From Geminicoccaceae bacterium (GTDB lineage: Bacteria; Pseudomonadota; Alphaproteobacteria; Geminicoccales; Geminicoccaceae), in NCBI GenBank assembly GCA_028285265.1, contig JANQPX010000030.1, positions 372,001 through 436,000 on the forward strand: a stretch of 64,000 nt of DNA, in the 5' to 3' direction. The notes beneath the pieces were generated by a model, which made no database searches, was not told where the DNA came from, and saw only the letters and a list, made by a program, of their open reading frames with translations. The translations under genes were made by a program, and so were the position numbers. This document shows, one piece after another, positions 18,334-29,830 of the stretch (position 1 is the stretch's first letter; each line of letters opens with the position of its first letter).

Positions 18334-19253
18334 AAAAGCATGTCGCTGTTCTCATGGGAGGGCTCTCGGCCGAGCGCGAAGTGTCATTGATGGGCGGTCG
18401 TGCTGCGGTCAAGGCTCTAGAAGCCCGAGGCTATCGGGTAACCACAATCGATGCCGACCGAGATCTTTGTCGTAAGCTCGGCGAAGCGCAGCCCGATGTT
18501 GTCTACAACGCGCTTCATGGGCCGTATGGCGAAGACGGTACGGTCCAGGGAATGCTGGAGATTTTAGGTATTCCCTACAGCCATTCAGGTGTGCTCGCAT
18601 CAGCGCTTGCAATCGACAAGGCGATGGCCAAAAGGGTGCTGGTTGCTGCTGGAATCCGCTGTCCAGAAAGCATCATGACCACCATTGACTGCTTACGCGA
18701 CGGTGTGTCGATGGACCCGCCCTATGTCGTGAAGCCGAACCGCGAAGGTTCCAGCGTCGGTGTGACCATTGTGAAGTGTAACGACGATCGTCTACCGCTG
18801 TGGAATGACTGGCCCTATGGGCCAGATGTCATGGTCGAACGCTATGTCGAAGGCCGAGAGCTAACCGTCTCTGTACTCGGAGGGGCCGGCAGTGGTGACC
18901 GCGCGCTCGGGGTAACCGAGATCAAGCCGCGTCAGCCATTCTTCGATTACCACGCAAAATACACAGAAGGCCAAGCCGAGCATCTGCTACCAGCCCCGCT
19001 GTCGACCGAGACCTATCAAAGAGCGCTTGACGATGCCGTGACTGCCCATCAAGCCCTTGGCTGCCGGGGTGTTTCGCGCGCAGATTTCATGTTGGCGGAC
19101 GACGATCCAGAGGCGCTATATCTCCTGGAAGTCAACACGCAGCCCGGCATGACACCCATCTCGTTGGTGCCCGAGCAAGCTGCGCATGCCGGCATCAACT
19201 TTGGCGACTTAGTGCAGCAATTGGTGGAGGACGCCCGATGCGACGCCGCATGA
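18330..19253 (+). CDS. ddl: D-alanine:D-alanine ligase
   Basis: ATP-grasp enzyme that makes the D-Ala-D-Ala dipeptide used by MurF. N-terminal VAVLMGGLSAEREVSL, HGPYGEDGTVQGMLEILGIP and KPNREGSSVGV are classic blocks. The metal-binding end LLEVNTQPGMTPISLVPEQA is intact. Length is 307 residues. It is coupled to murB by an ATGA overlap and runs 16 bases into ftsQ. Confidence 0.97.
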   Translation: MKKHVAVLMGGLSAEREVSLMGGRAAVKALEARGYRVTTIDADRDLCRKLGEAQPDVVYNALHGPYGEDGTVQGMLEILGIPYSHSGVLASALAIDKAMAKRVLVAAGIRCPESIMTTIDCLRDGVSMDPPYVVKPNREGSSVGVTIVKCNDDRLPLWNDWPYGPDVMVERYVEGRELTVSVLGGAGSGDRALGVTEIKPRQPFFDYHAKYTEGQAEHLLPAPLSTETYQRALDDAVTAHQALGCRGVSRADFMLADDDPEALYLLEVNTQPGMTPISLVPEQAAHAGINFGDLVQQLVEDARCDAA

Positions 19254-20092
19254 GCCTGACCGCCATTCGAAGCAAGACCTGCAACCGAGCACCCCTTCGC
19301 CCGCGCTGGTACTGGCCGGTGTTGCATCTGTCCGGTATCGCCGGCGGCTTGATGTTGGGTCTTGGCACTGGGGTTTGGCTTGGATGGTCGGGGACAGTGT
19401 ATGCCGTCACGGCCGACCTGACAGACCGAGCGTTAAGTCTGACGAGCAACGCCGGCCTTGCGGTGCGCGCGGTGTACGCCGACGGACGCGCTTATACCGA
19501 TCGGGAGAAGCTCAAAACGGAGCTCGGCATTGCGATCGGCGATCCCATTCTAGGCTTCGACACTGAGGACGCCAAAGCGAGGCTGGAATCGTTGCCTTGG
19601 ATTGAACATGCGACGGTCGGCCGTTTCTTGCCGGATACGATTAAGATCAAGCTTGTTGAACGAAAGCCTCTCGCGATTTGGCAACATGACGGCCGTTATT
19701 CGCTGATCGACCGCGATGGCGGTGAAATTGTCGGTGAGATTACGGCGACTGAGATGCGGCGGCGCTTTGAAGGTCTTCGGATCCTGGCCGGCGAAGGCGC
19801 GCCGGAACAGGCTGTTGATCTCTTCAAGATGCTCTCTGCGGAGCCCGAACTTTCCGAGCGTGTAACGGCGGCAAGTTGGGTTGGTGATCGGCGCTGGACG
19901 TTGACGCTCGACAACGGCGTTAGTGTGCTGCTGCCGGAACGCGCGCCACTGGATGCTTGGCGCTTTCTCGCGAGGCTCGCTAAGGAGCAAGCGCTCTTGG
20001 ACCGTGCCATTGTTACCATTGATCTGCGTCAGGCCCCTATGCGCCTTCATCTCAAGCTCGACGAAGCAGAGACAGGGAACAGGCGGGTATGA
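19238..20092 (+). CDS. ftsQ: Cell division protein FtsQ
   Basis: Bitopic divisome protein of 284 residues. A basic cytoplasmic N-terminus of about 30 residues precedes a single membrane segment at about 28-50. A POTRA domain follows (YADGRAYTDREKLKTELGI to LPWIEHATVGRFLPDTIKI), then the beta domain with VERKPLAIWQ and LIDRDGGEI. Two starts compete. ATG 19238 has GGTGGAGG six bases upstream. ATG 19250 would give the four-base overlap with ddl that is usual in this cluster. I prefer 19238 because of the binding site. Confidence 0.92.
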   Translation: MRRRMSLTAIRSKTCNRAPLRPRWYWPVLHLSGIAGGLMLGLGTGVWLGWSGTVYAVTADLTDRALSLTSNAGLAVRAVYADGRAYTDREKLKTELGIAIGDPILGFDTEDAKARLESLPWIEHATVGRFLPDTIKIKLVERKPLAIWQHDGRYSLIDRDGGEIVGEITATEMRRRFEGLRILAGEGAPEQAVDLFKMLSAEPELSERVTAASWVGDRRWTLTLDNGVSVLLPERAPLDAWRFLARLAKEQALLDRAIVTIDLRQAPMRLHLKLDEAETGNRRV

Positions 20093-21372
20093 CCGAAGCC
20101 AGCGTCATCCCCCTGCGCCCCAGTGCCCAACGGCCCCTGGCCCGACAGGATATTCTCGGCGTCATCGATATCGGCAGTACGAAGATGTGCTGTCTTATCG
20201 GGCGCAACCGTCAGGGGGCGGATGTTGAGTTGCTCGGCGCGAGCTACCAGCTTGCCGAGGGGATGCGGGCCGGTGAGATCGTTGATGTTGAAGCGGTGGA
20301 GGCTTCAGTCCTCGCTGTTGTTCACGAGGCTGAGCAGCAAGCCGGCGAGACCTTGCGCGAGGTCGTTATTGGTGTGACGGCGGGACGACCGTCCTCCGCG
20401 AGGACGGTCGTCGAGCAGGATATTGGCGGTCGCGCTGTCACGTCGAACGACGTCTTAAAGGCGCTCTCTGAAGCGGAAGACCGACTTCGTAGTGAGGGCG
20501 TCGAGTGTTTGCACGCGCTTCCCGTCGAGGTGACGTTAGATGGCGGCCAGCCGCTGAAAGACCCACGGGGGATGATGGGGCGAAAGCTCGCCGTGGAAGT
20601 GCATGTTGTGCAGACGGGTGTGGTCCCGCTGCACAATCTGGTCGCGGCGGTGGAGCGTTGTCACCTCGAAGTTCATGGTGTGGTGGCGAATGCCTATGCA
20701 GCTGGGCTGGCTGCGCTTTCAGAGGAAGAAATGGCGCTGGGTGCGCTGGTGCTGGATCTCGGCGGCGGCATTACCGGGGCTGCGCGATTTGCCGCAGGCA
20801 AGCTTCAAGAGGTGCTTAGCGTGCCTCTTGGTGCCAATCACGTCACGCAGGACCTGGCTTTTGGACTTTCTATTGGCAGAGATCAGGCAGAGCGGTTAAA
20901 AACACTTTATGGTAGTGCTTTGGAGCATGCCGGTGATAGTCATGAGCGCATCGAAGTGCCGGGCATCGGTGATCCGACAGCACCACCGTCGCAAACCGTT
21001 ACCAGAGCGAGGCTGACCGAGATTATCCGCCCGCGTGTTGAGGAGATTTTTCATGTTGTGCGCGATCGCTTCGGCGATCGTATGCCACCGCTAGCTGGAC
21101 GCCGCTTGGTGTTGACCGGCGGAGGTAGCCAATTAGAGGGAACGATCGAGCTCGCCGAAGAGGTGTTTGACATGCCGACGCGCTTGGGAAGGGCGCGTCC
21201 GCTTGCCGGTAGCGCCGCCTTCGACGATTTGACTGCCGCGACGACCGCTTCCGGCCTTCTGTCATGGGCCGGACGCGACGACGGGGGCCTGACTTACCGA
21301 ACACCCAGGCCCACGCCAGCGTTCACGGCAAGACTGGCCAAGTTTGGCCAATGGCTAAAGGAGAACTTTTGA
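20089..21372 (+). CDS. ftsA: Cell division protein FtsA
   Basis: Actin-like ATPase that tethers FtsZ to the membrane. GVIDIGSTKMCCLIGR near residue 22 is the phosphate 1 loop, and LDLGGGIT is the phosphate 2 loop. LTGGGSQLEG near residue 343 is the adenosine motif. The last residues, LAKFGQWLKENF, form the amphipathic membrane-targeting helix. Length is 427 residues. It overlaps ftsQ by four bases but is separated from ftsZ by 102 bases. Confidence 0.96.
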   Translation: MTEASVIPLRPSAQRPLARQDILGVIDIGSTKMCCLIGRNRQGADVELLGASYQLAEGMRAGEIVDVEAVEASVLAVVHEAEQQAGETLREVVIGVTAGRPSSARTVVEQDIGGRAVTSNDVLKALSEAEDRLRSEGVECLHALPVEVTLDGGQPLKDPRGMMGRKLAVEVHVVQTGVVPLHNLVAAVERCHLEVHGVVANAYAAGLAALSEEEMALGALVLDLGGGITGAARFAAGKLQEVLSVPLGANHVTQDLAFGLSIGRDQAERLKTLYGSALEHAGDSHERIEVPGIGDPTAPPSQTVTRARLTEIIRPRVEEIFHVVRDRFGDRMPPLAGRRLVLTGGGSQLEGTIELAEEVFDMPTRLGRARPLAGSAAFDDLTAATTASGLLSWAGRDDGGLTYRTPRPTPAFTARLAKFGQWLKENF

Positions 21373-21396
21373 GTATCAGAGACTTTTGAGCCAGAG

Positions 21397-21456
21397 CCAG
21401 TAAAAACAATCGGCCCGTGCTCGGAGGAAGTGGCCCTTGGGAAGGGGCTTTACTGG
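21397..21456 (+). promoter_or_regulatory. Inverted repeat in the ftsA-ftsZ leader, next to the ftsZ ribosome binding site
   Basis: CCAGTAAA at 21397-21404 is perfectly complementary to TTTACTGG at 21449-21456. Inside lies a second small hairpin, CCCTT at 21434-21438 with AAGGG at 21442-21446. The 3' strand of the outer stem touches the purine run (GGAGGAGGAG, then AGGAAGGA) that precedes the ftsZ ATG. This is the only sizeable gap within the dcw cluster. A regulatory RNA structure for ftsZ is plausible but untested. Confidence 0.45.
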
Positions 21457-21474
21457 AGGAGGAGTTAGGAAGGA

Positions 21475-22980
21475 ATGACGATCAACCTGAGCATGCCGGT
21501 TACGCATGAACTCAGGCCACGGATCACCGTGGTCGGAGTCGGCGGCGCTGGAACCAACGCAGTGAACAATATGATTACCTCCCATTTGGAAGGGGTCGAG
21601 TTCGTTGCGTGCAATACCGATGCACAGAGCCTGCATCAATGTCTAACCGAGCGGCGAATTCAGCTCGGCAACACGATCACCCAAGGCCTTGGTGCTGGAG
21701 CCCGGCCTGAGATTGGTCGAGCATCTGCCGAAGAAGCGATTGAGGAATTGCTCGATCAGCTCAATGGCAGCCACATGGTCTTCATCACAGCGGGGATGGG
21801 AGGTGGCACTGGGACAGGTGCTGCTCCGGTGATCGCACGTGCTGTACGCGAGCAGGGCATCCTAACCGTTGGTGTTGTGACCAAGCCGTTCCACTTCGAG
21901 GGCACGCATCGGATGCGCGTCGCCGAAGGGGGATTGGCAGAGTTGCAGCAATATGTGGATACGCTGCTGGTGATTCCGAACCAGAATTTGTTCCGGCTCG
22001 CCAATGAACGCACCACATTTGCGGACGCCTTCAAACTCGCGGACAATGTCTTGCATATGGGCGTGCGCGGCGTAACCGATCTGATGGTCATGCCTGGCCT
22101 GATTAATCTCGACTTCGCCGACATTCGCACGGTGATGAGCGAGATGGGTAAGGCCATGATGGGCACGGGTGAGGCTGATGGCGAGCGTCGGGCGGTCGAA
22201 GCCGCCGAAGCGGCCATCTCCAATCCGCTGCTCGACGAGGTGTCGATGAAGGGCGCACGCGGCGTCCTTATCAACATCACCGGCGGCACCGATATGACGC
22301 TGTTTGAGGTTGACGAGGCCGCGAATCGCGTCCGAGAGGAGGTTGATCCTGAGGCGAATATCATCGTTGGATCAACACTCGACGAGTCGATGGACGGCCA
22401 GATGCGCGTCTCGGTCGTAGCGACTGGCATCGATGTTGGCGATCAGCCGCCTTATGGCCAGCCACAGACCGCTAGCGAGCCACAGCCAAATGCGGCGCCG
22501 ACGTTCCGGCTCCGGCCCCAAGGACAACAACCCACTGGCGGTCCGGATATGTCCCGCTCGCCGGTTACGTCGAGTCCAGCCGAAGGGAAACCGATGACGG
22601 CAGGGTCGCCAGATGGCGGATTTTCGCCGGATCAGCCAACGGCTATGTCGCTCCAGCCCGGCGCTCATGGTCTGCGCCCCAAGGCAGATCAAGGAGGCGG
22701 GGATGCGTTGGCTTCAGTCCGGCGGCCGAAACCAAGCTACAACCGGCCTCAACCTTCAATGGCACATGGGGGCAATGATTGGGGGCAGACACGCGTACCC
22801 GACAAGGACCTTTCGCGAGCTCCTAGCCTGTTTGAACGGGTAACCCAGAGCTTTGCCCGCCAGCGCCAAGAGCATGTCGAGCCGAAGCCAGAACCGGCCA
22901 TGGCCGGCGCCGATGCGCCAGAGCGACCCGCATCGAAAGAAGAGGAACTTTACGATATTCCAACGTTCCTTCGGCGATAG
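21475..22980 (+). CDS. ftsZ: Cell division GTPase FtsZ
   Basis: Tubulin-like GTPase that forms the cytokinetic ring. The GTP-binding signature GGGTGTG lies at residues 109-115, after the N-terminal [13 protein letters not shown]. The T7 loop [11 protein letters not shown] follows. After about residue 320 there is a long disordered linker rich in Pro, Gln and Gly, and then the C-terminal conserved peptide YDIPTFLRR that binds FtsA and other partners. Length is 501 residues, which is usual for alphaproteobacteria with long linkers. AAGGA sits just upstream of the ATG. A terminator follows the gene. Confidence 0.98.
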   Translation: MTINLSMPVTHELRPRITVVGVGGAGTNAVNNMITSHLEGVEFVACNTDAQSLHQCLTERRIQLGNTITQGLGAGARPEIGRASAEEAIEELLDQLNGSHMVFITAGMGGGTGTGAAPVIARAVREQGILTVGVVTKPFHFEGTHRMRVAEGGLAELQQYVDTLLVIPNQNLFRLANERTTFADAFKLADNVLHMGVRGVTDLMVMPGLINLDFADIRTVMSEMGKAMMGTGEADGERRAVEAAEAAISNPLLDEVSMKGARGVLINITGGTDMTLFEVDEAANRVREEVDPEANIIVGSTLDESMDGQMRVSVVATGIDVGDQPPYGQPQTASEPQPNAAPTFRLRPQGQQPTGGPDMSRSPVTSSPAEGKPMTAGSPDGGFSPDQPTAMSLQPGAHGLRPKADQGGGDALASVRRPKPSYNRPQPSMAHGGNDWGQTRVPDKDLSRAPSLFERVTQSFARQRQEHVEPKPEPAMAGADAPERPASKEEELYDIPTFLRR

Positions 22981-23073
22981 GCCTGACCCGGTTGGTCAAC
23001 GTCTAAGCTTTAGACAATCATCGTGTTCGGCTAACGGTTTAGTTGTAACAAACTGACACGAAGTGTGATTTGA

Positions 23074-23121
23074 GGCCTCCATAGCGGATTGCTAAATGTC
23101 CGCTTGGAGGCCGTATTTTTT
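23074..23121 (+). terminator. Intrinsic terminator after ftsZ
   Basis: A two-part hairpin: GGCCTCC at 23074-23080 pairs with GGAGGCC at 23106-23112, and AGCGGA at 23083-23088 pairs with TCCGCT at 23099-23104, around a ten-base loop. A run of six T at 23116-23121 follows. It should end the dcw transcript and separate it from lpxC. Confidence 0.85.
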
Positions 23122-23190
23122 CTGAGTATGTCGTTGTCGAGAGACGGGCAGAGGTAAGTGATCGGCTTCTGAGCCGGCAGGAGTTATTTG

Positions 23191-24168
23191 ATGGTAACGA
23201 ACCAGCGTGGCGAACTCGGCGATCAGCAGCACGCGATGCAGCAGACCCTACGTTCGTCCATTGGCTGCGTTGGTGTTGGCTTGCATTCTGGTGCACGGAC
23301 GTCGATGACGTTGCGTCCTGCCGACGCCGATAGTGGCATTCGTTTCATCCGAAAGGATCACCAGCTCTCGACGCCGATCGCCGCTCGGTTTGACCAGGTA
23401 TGTGACACCAATATGTGTACAACCGTCGGACAGCGTGACGGCGTGGTCGTTAGCACGATCGAGCATCTCATGGCAGCGCTCGCTGCGATGGAAATCGATA
23501 ATGTTCTTATCGAGGTCGATGGGCCAGAAGTCCCCATTATGGATGGTAGCGCGCAGCCATTTATCTTTTTGATCGAGTGCGCTGGCGTTGTCCGTCAATC
23601 CAGCCCAAGACGCTGGATTGAAGTCCTAAAGCCGGTGACCGCCGTTGCCCATGGAAAGAGCGCACGACTCGAGCCGATAACGGCCAACGCTGTCGATAAT
23701 GCTGGCATGGCCTCGCATCTGTTCGAGGTTGACTGCCGAATTGCCTTCGAGCATCCGCTGATCAAGAACCAGTCATTCACGCACTGTCTAACGCCTGAGC
23801 GGTTCAAGTCGGACATAGCAAGTGCTCGTACCTTCGGTTTTGCCGAACGCGTGGAGGAACTTTGGGCACGAGGTCTCGCGCTCGGCGGTTCACTCAAAAA
23901 CGCTGTTGTCGTGAGTCAGGATAAAGTGCTGAACGAGGAAGGCTTGCGCTTCAAGGATGAGTTCGTTCGGCACAAGGTCCTCGATTCAATCGGTGATCTC
24001 TATCTAGCAGGAGCGCCGATTATCGGACGTTTTGTCGGCGACTGTGCTGGCCATGCCATGCATAACAAAGTGCTTCGCGCCCTGTTCGCCGATCCCACAG
24101 CCTGGCGCTATGCCGGTCCTGCTGCCGATGAGCAGGCCATGCCGCTTCGCAAAGCTGCAGGTGCTTAA
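23191..24168 (+). CDS. lpxC: UDP-3-O-acyl-N-acetylglucosamine deacetylase LpxC
   Basis: Zinc deacetylase for the committed step of lipid A synthesis, so the organism makes lipopolysaccharide or a related lipid A. GVGLHSG near residue 29, the zinc-binding STIEHLMAALAA near residue 90, DGPEVPIMDGSA and DEFVRHKVLDSIGDL are family hallmarks. The start is ATG at 23191 with CAGGAG seven bases upstream. A TTG directly before it is less likely. The usual position after ftsZ is kept, but here a terminator lies between them. Confidence 0.97.
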   Translation: MVTNQRGELGDQQHAMQQTLRSSIGCVGVGLHSGARTSMTLRPADADSGIRFIRKDHQLSTPIAARFDQVCDTNMCTTVGQRDGVVVSTIEHLMAALAAMEIDNVLIEVDGPEVPIMDGSAQPFIFLIECAGVVRQSSPRRWIEVLKPVTAVAHGKSARLEPITANAVDNAGMASHLFEVDCRIAFEHPLIKNQSFTHCLTPERFKSDIASARTFGFAERVEELWARGLALGGSLKNAVVVSQDKVLNEEGLRFKDEFVRHKVLDSIGDLYLAGAPIIGRFVGDCAGHAMHNKVLRALFADPTAWRYAGPAADEQAMPLRKAAGA

Positions 24169-24281
24169 GGCGAACCTGCCATCGTCCCAAAACTGATTCG
24201 ATTCCGCAGGCCGTAGGCGCTGGCCGGTCTCCTTGCCAACACGAGGCCGTGAATTCTCGACACGTAGGCCTGCAGATTGGC

Positions 24282-24310
24282 TTGACAGCCAGCAACACAG
24301 TTTCGATGTT
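24282..24310 (+). promoter_or_regulatory. Candidate promoter of bamD
   Basis: A perfect TTGACA -35 box at 24282-24287 and a weak GATGTT -10 box at 24305-24310 are separated by 17 bases. They sit 27-36 bases upstream of the possible bamD starts. The 168-base gap after lpxC makes a separate promoter reasonable. Confidence 0.4.
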
Positions 24311-24336
24311 TGGCGCGGGTCCAAAGGAATGGATGA

Positions 24337-25215
24337 TTGTCGGATATGCGATTAGGTCTCAGCTTTCTTGGCATGCTGGGCGCTGCCCTGCTGCTAAGCG
24401 CCTGTTCGGGTAACGGAATCGACGACGAAGAGTATGTCGAACGTCCGGTCAATGATCTTTACAACACGGCGTTGGATGAACTTAAGAACGGGAACAACAC
24501 CCGTGCCGCCGCCGCTTTTCAGGAGGTCGAACGTCAGCACCCCTATTCCCAATGGGCGACACGCGGCCAGATCATGGCGGCTTACGCCTTCTACCAGGCG
24601 AACGAATATGATCAGGCCATTGATGCGGCGAGGCGCTTCATAGACCTGCATCCCGGCCATAAGGATGTGCCCTATGCCCATTATCTCGTCGGCATTTCCT
24701 ATTATGACCGGATCTCGGATGTAGGCCGGGACCAGAAAATGACGGAGCTTGCCTACAAGGCCTTCGATGAGCTTATCCGTCGATTCCCTGACAGTACCTA
24801 TGGCCGTGATGCCAGGTTAAAGGCTGAGCTGGCAGAGGACCATCTCGCAGGCAAGGAGATGGATGTCGGACGTTATTATCAGCGTAAGGGAAAATTTGTC
24901 GCCGCGGCGAATCGCTTTAAGTCGGTGGTCGACGAGTATCAAACGACGACCCATGTTGAAGAGGCCTTGCACCGACTGACTGAGGTCTACCTAGCCCTTG
25001 GCGTACGTCAGGAGGCCGTCAAGTCGGCCGCAGTGCTCGGTCACAATTACCCTGGGAGTGTCTGGTATCAGGACAGCTATACGCTGCTGTCCGATGATGC
25101 GAATTTGCCGAACCCGGCACCGGCAGCGAAGGATAGGGCCCCAAGAGGCGGTGATGGTGGCGACGATACGCTGGTCGAGCCACCGGAGGATGCCCAAGCC
25201 GGGCCTGCGGCCTAA
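24337..25215 (+). CDS. bamD: Outer membrane protein assembly factor BamD (lipoprotein)
   Basis: Lipoprotein of the BAM complex that inserts beta-barrel proteins. A hydrophobic signal of about 15 residues ends in the lipobox LLSAC. Tetratricopeptide-like helices follow, with YNTALDELKNGNNTRAAAAF and FIDLHPGHKDVPYAHYLVG as typical blocks. The start is uncertain. TTG 24337 has AAAGGA eight bases upstream, while ATG 24346 gives a more ordinary signal peptide but lies 17 bases from that site. The C-terminus is acidic and Pro-rich. recN begins 15 bases later. Confidence 0.93.
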   Translation: MSDMRLGLSFLGMLGAALLLSACSGNGIDDEEYVERPVNDLYNTALDELKNGNNTRAAAAFQEVERQHPYSQWATRGQIMAAYAFYQANEYDQAIDAARRFIDLHPGHKDVPYAHYLVGISYYDRISDVGRDQKMTELAYKAFDELIRRFPDSTYGRDARLKAELAEDHLAGKEMDVGRYYQRKGKFVAAANRFKSVVDEYQTTTHVEEALHRLTEVYLALGVRQEAVKSAAVLGHNYPGSVWYQDSYTLLSDDANLPNPAPAAKDRAPRGGDGGDDTLVEPPEDAQAGPAA

Positions 25216-25230
25216 GCGGTCGAGCCGGCG

Positions 25231-28987
<3,757 letters not shown>

Positions 28988-28988
<1 letters not shown>

Positions 28989-29248
28989 TGAAGACGGTTC
29001 TTCTGCAGGCGGTGGGCTATGCCTTCTTGGTCCTCGGCGTGATTGGCCTCGTCCTGCCCATTCTCCAGGGCTTTCTCTTCCTCGCCATCGGTATGATCAT
29101 TCTCTCTAAGACGGCTCCTTGGGCCGAGCGCGCGCTGGAGCGTCTCCGAAACCGCTTTCCTCAAGCCGGCGCTGTCATCGACAAGGCAGACGCAAAGGTT
29201 CTCGAGTGGGGGCAGAAGACTGCTGCGTTCTTTCGCAAGAAGTCGTAA
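28988..29248 (+). CDS. Small two-helix membrane protein (DUF454/PGPGW-like)
   Basis: An 86-residue protein with a hydrophobic hairpin at residues 4-44 (FLVLGVIGLVLPILQGFLFL), followed by a charged amphipathic tail with WAERALERLRNRFP. The spacing of the turn and the Arg-rich tail recall the PGPGW and DUF454 groups, but I cannot decide between them and the function is unknown. The start is set at ATG 28988, which overlaps the ligA stop as TAATG. An in-frame ATG at 28964 would add eight residues inside ligA. Confidence 0.65.
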
Positions 29249-29352
29249 CGATGATGCACGTTGTGTTGGGACTGATCGTGTCATTGCCGTACGGCGTTCA
29301 TTAAATCCTCATTGGCCTAAAGGCTCATTTTGATTGAATATTCCTATCAACC

Positions 29353-29384
29353 TTGACGATTGTCCTCGGCGCCAAATGTATAAT
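29353..29384 (+). promoter_or_regulatory. Candidate promoter of the DUF465 gene
   Basis: A perfect TATAAT -10 box at 29379-29384 is preceded by TTGACG at 29353-29358. The 20-base spacing is longer than ideal. It would give a leader of about 115 bases before the GTG start at 29507. Confidence 0.45.
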
Positions 29385-29506
29385 GCAAGGGCCAAGCTGT
29401 GACCGAACGAGGGCACGGATTGGTCGATCCGCGGCTCCTTGCCGATCGCGCTCATCCGCATGCTTTTGGAGCCGAATTTCCAACCTCCTCCTTTGGAGCA
29501 TGACAC

Positions 29507-29695
29507 GTGCAACATCTCGAACGGCAACGCCTGCAGCGCGACCACCGGCATTTGGATGAGGAAATCCAGCGACTATCGTCCCGGCCGCACGCCGATCCGT
29601 TGGCGATTCAAGCACTGAAGAAGCAGAAGCTGGCGATCAAGGATCGCTTGCATCGGATAGCCTCTATCGACGATCGTGGACAACAGGCGGCATGA
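29507..29695 (+). CDS. DUF465 (YdcH) family small protein
   Basis: A 62-residue, almost wholly helical, highly charged protein. The HLDEEIQRL segment and the ALKKQKLAIKDRLHRI segment are the two halves of the DUF465 helical hairpin. The family is widespread in alphaproteobacteria and its role is unknown. The start is GTG with GGAG eight bases upstream. That GGAG can pair with CTCC at 29488-29491 across a three-base loop, so translation could be dampened by structure. Confidence 0.82.
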   Translation: MQHLERQRLQRDHRHLDEEIQRLSSRPHADPLAIQALKKQKLAIKDRLHRIASIDDRGQQAA

Positions 29696-29700
29696 CCCAT

Positions 29701-29732
29701 GGACTGGCGGCGACACGCTCCGCCGCCAGTCC
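29701..29732 (+). terminator. Perfect 12-bp hairpin after the DUF465 gene
   Basis: GGACTGGCGGCG at 29701-29712 and CGCCGCCAGTCC at 29721-29732 are exactly complementary around an eight-base loop. The stem starts six bases after the DUF465 stop. It lacks a clean T tract (ACCCTGCTTTG follows). It could be a terminator or an mRNA-stabilising end. Confidence 0.6.
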
Positions 29733-29768
29733 ACCCTGCTTTGTTGGCACTTTCGTTCAGCCCTTGCT

Positions 29769-29797
29769 TTGACATCCCCCTCGGCACGTGATCATCT
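29769..29797 (+). promoter_or_regulatory. Candidate promoter of the peptide-binding protein gene
   Basis: A perfect TTGACA at 29769-29774 is followed after 17 bases by a poor -10 match, TCATCT, at 29792-29797. The gene starts at 29831 with AGAGGGAG upstream, so the leader would be short. Confidence 0.35.
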
Positions 29798-29830
29798 ATC
29801 AGATGTGTTGGCAGAGGGAGAACATTCGGC

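Noticed and set aside
25216..25230. LexA box upstream of recN
   Set aside because: The gap is only 15 bases and contains no GAAC- or GTTC-type palindrome.
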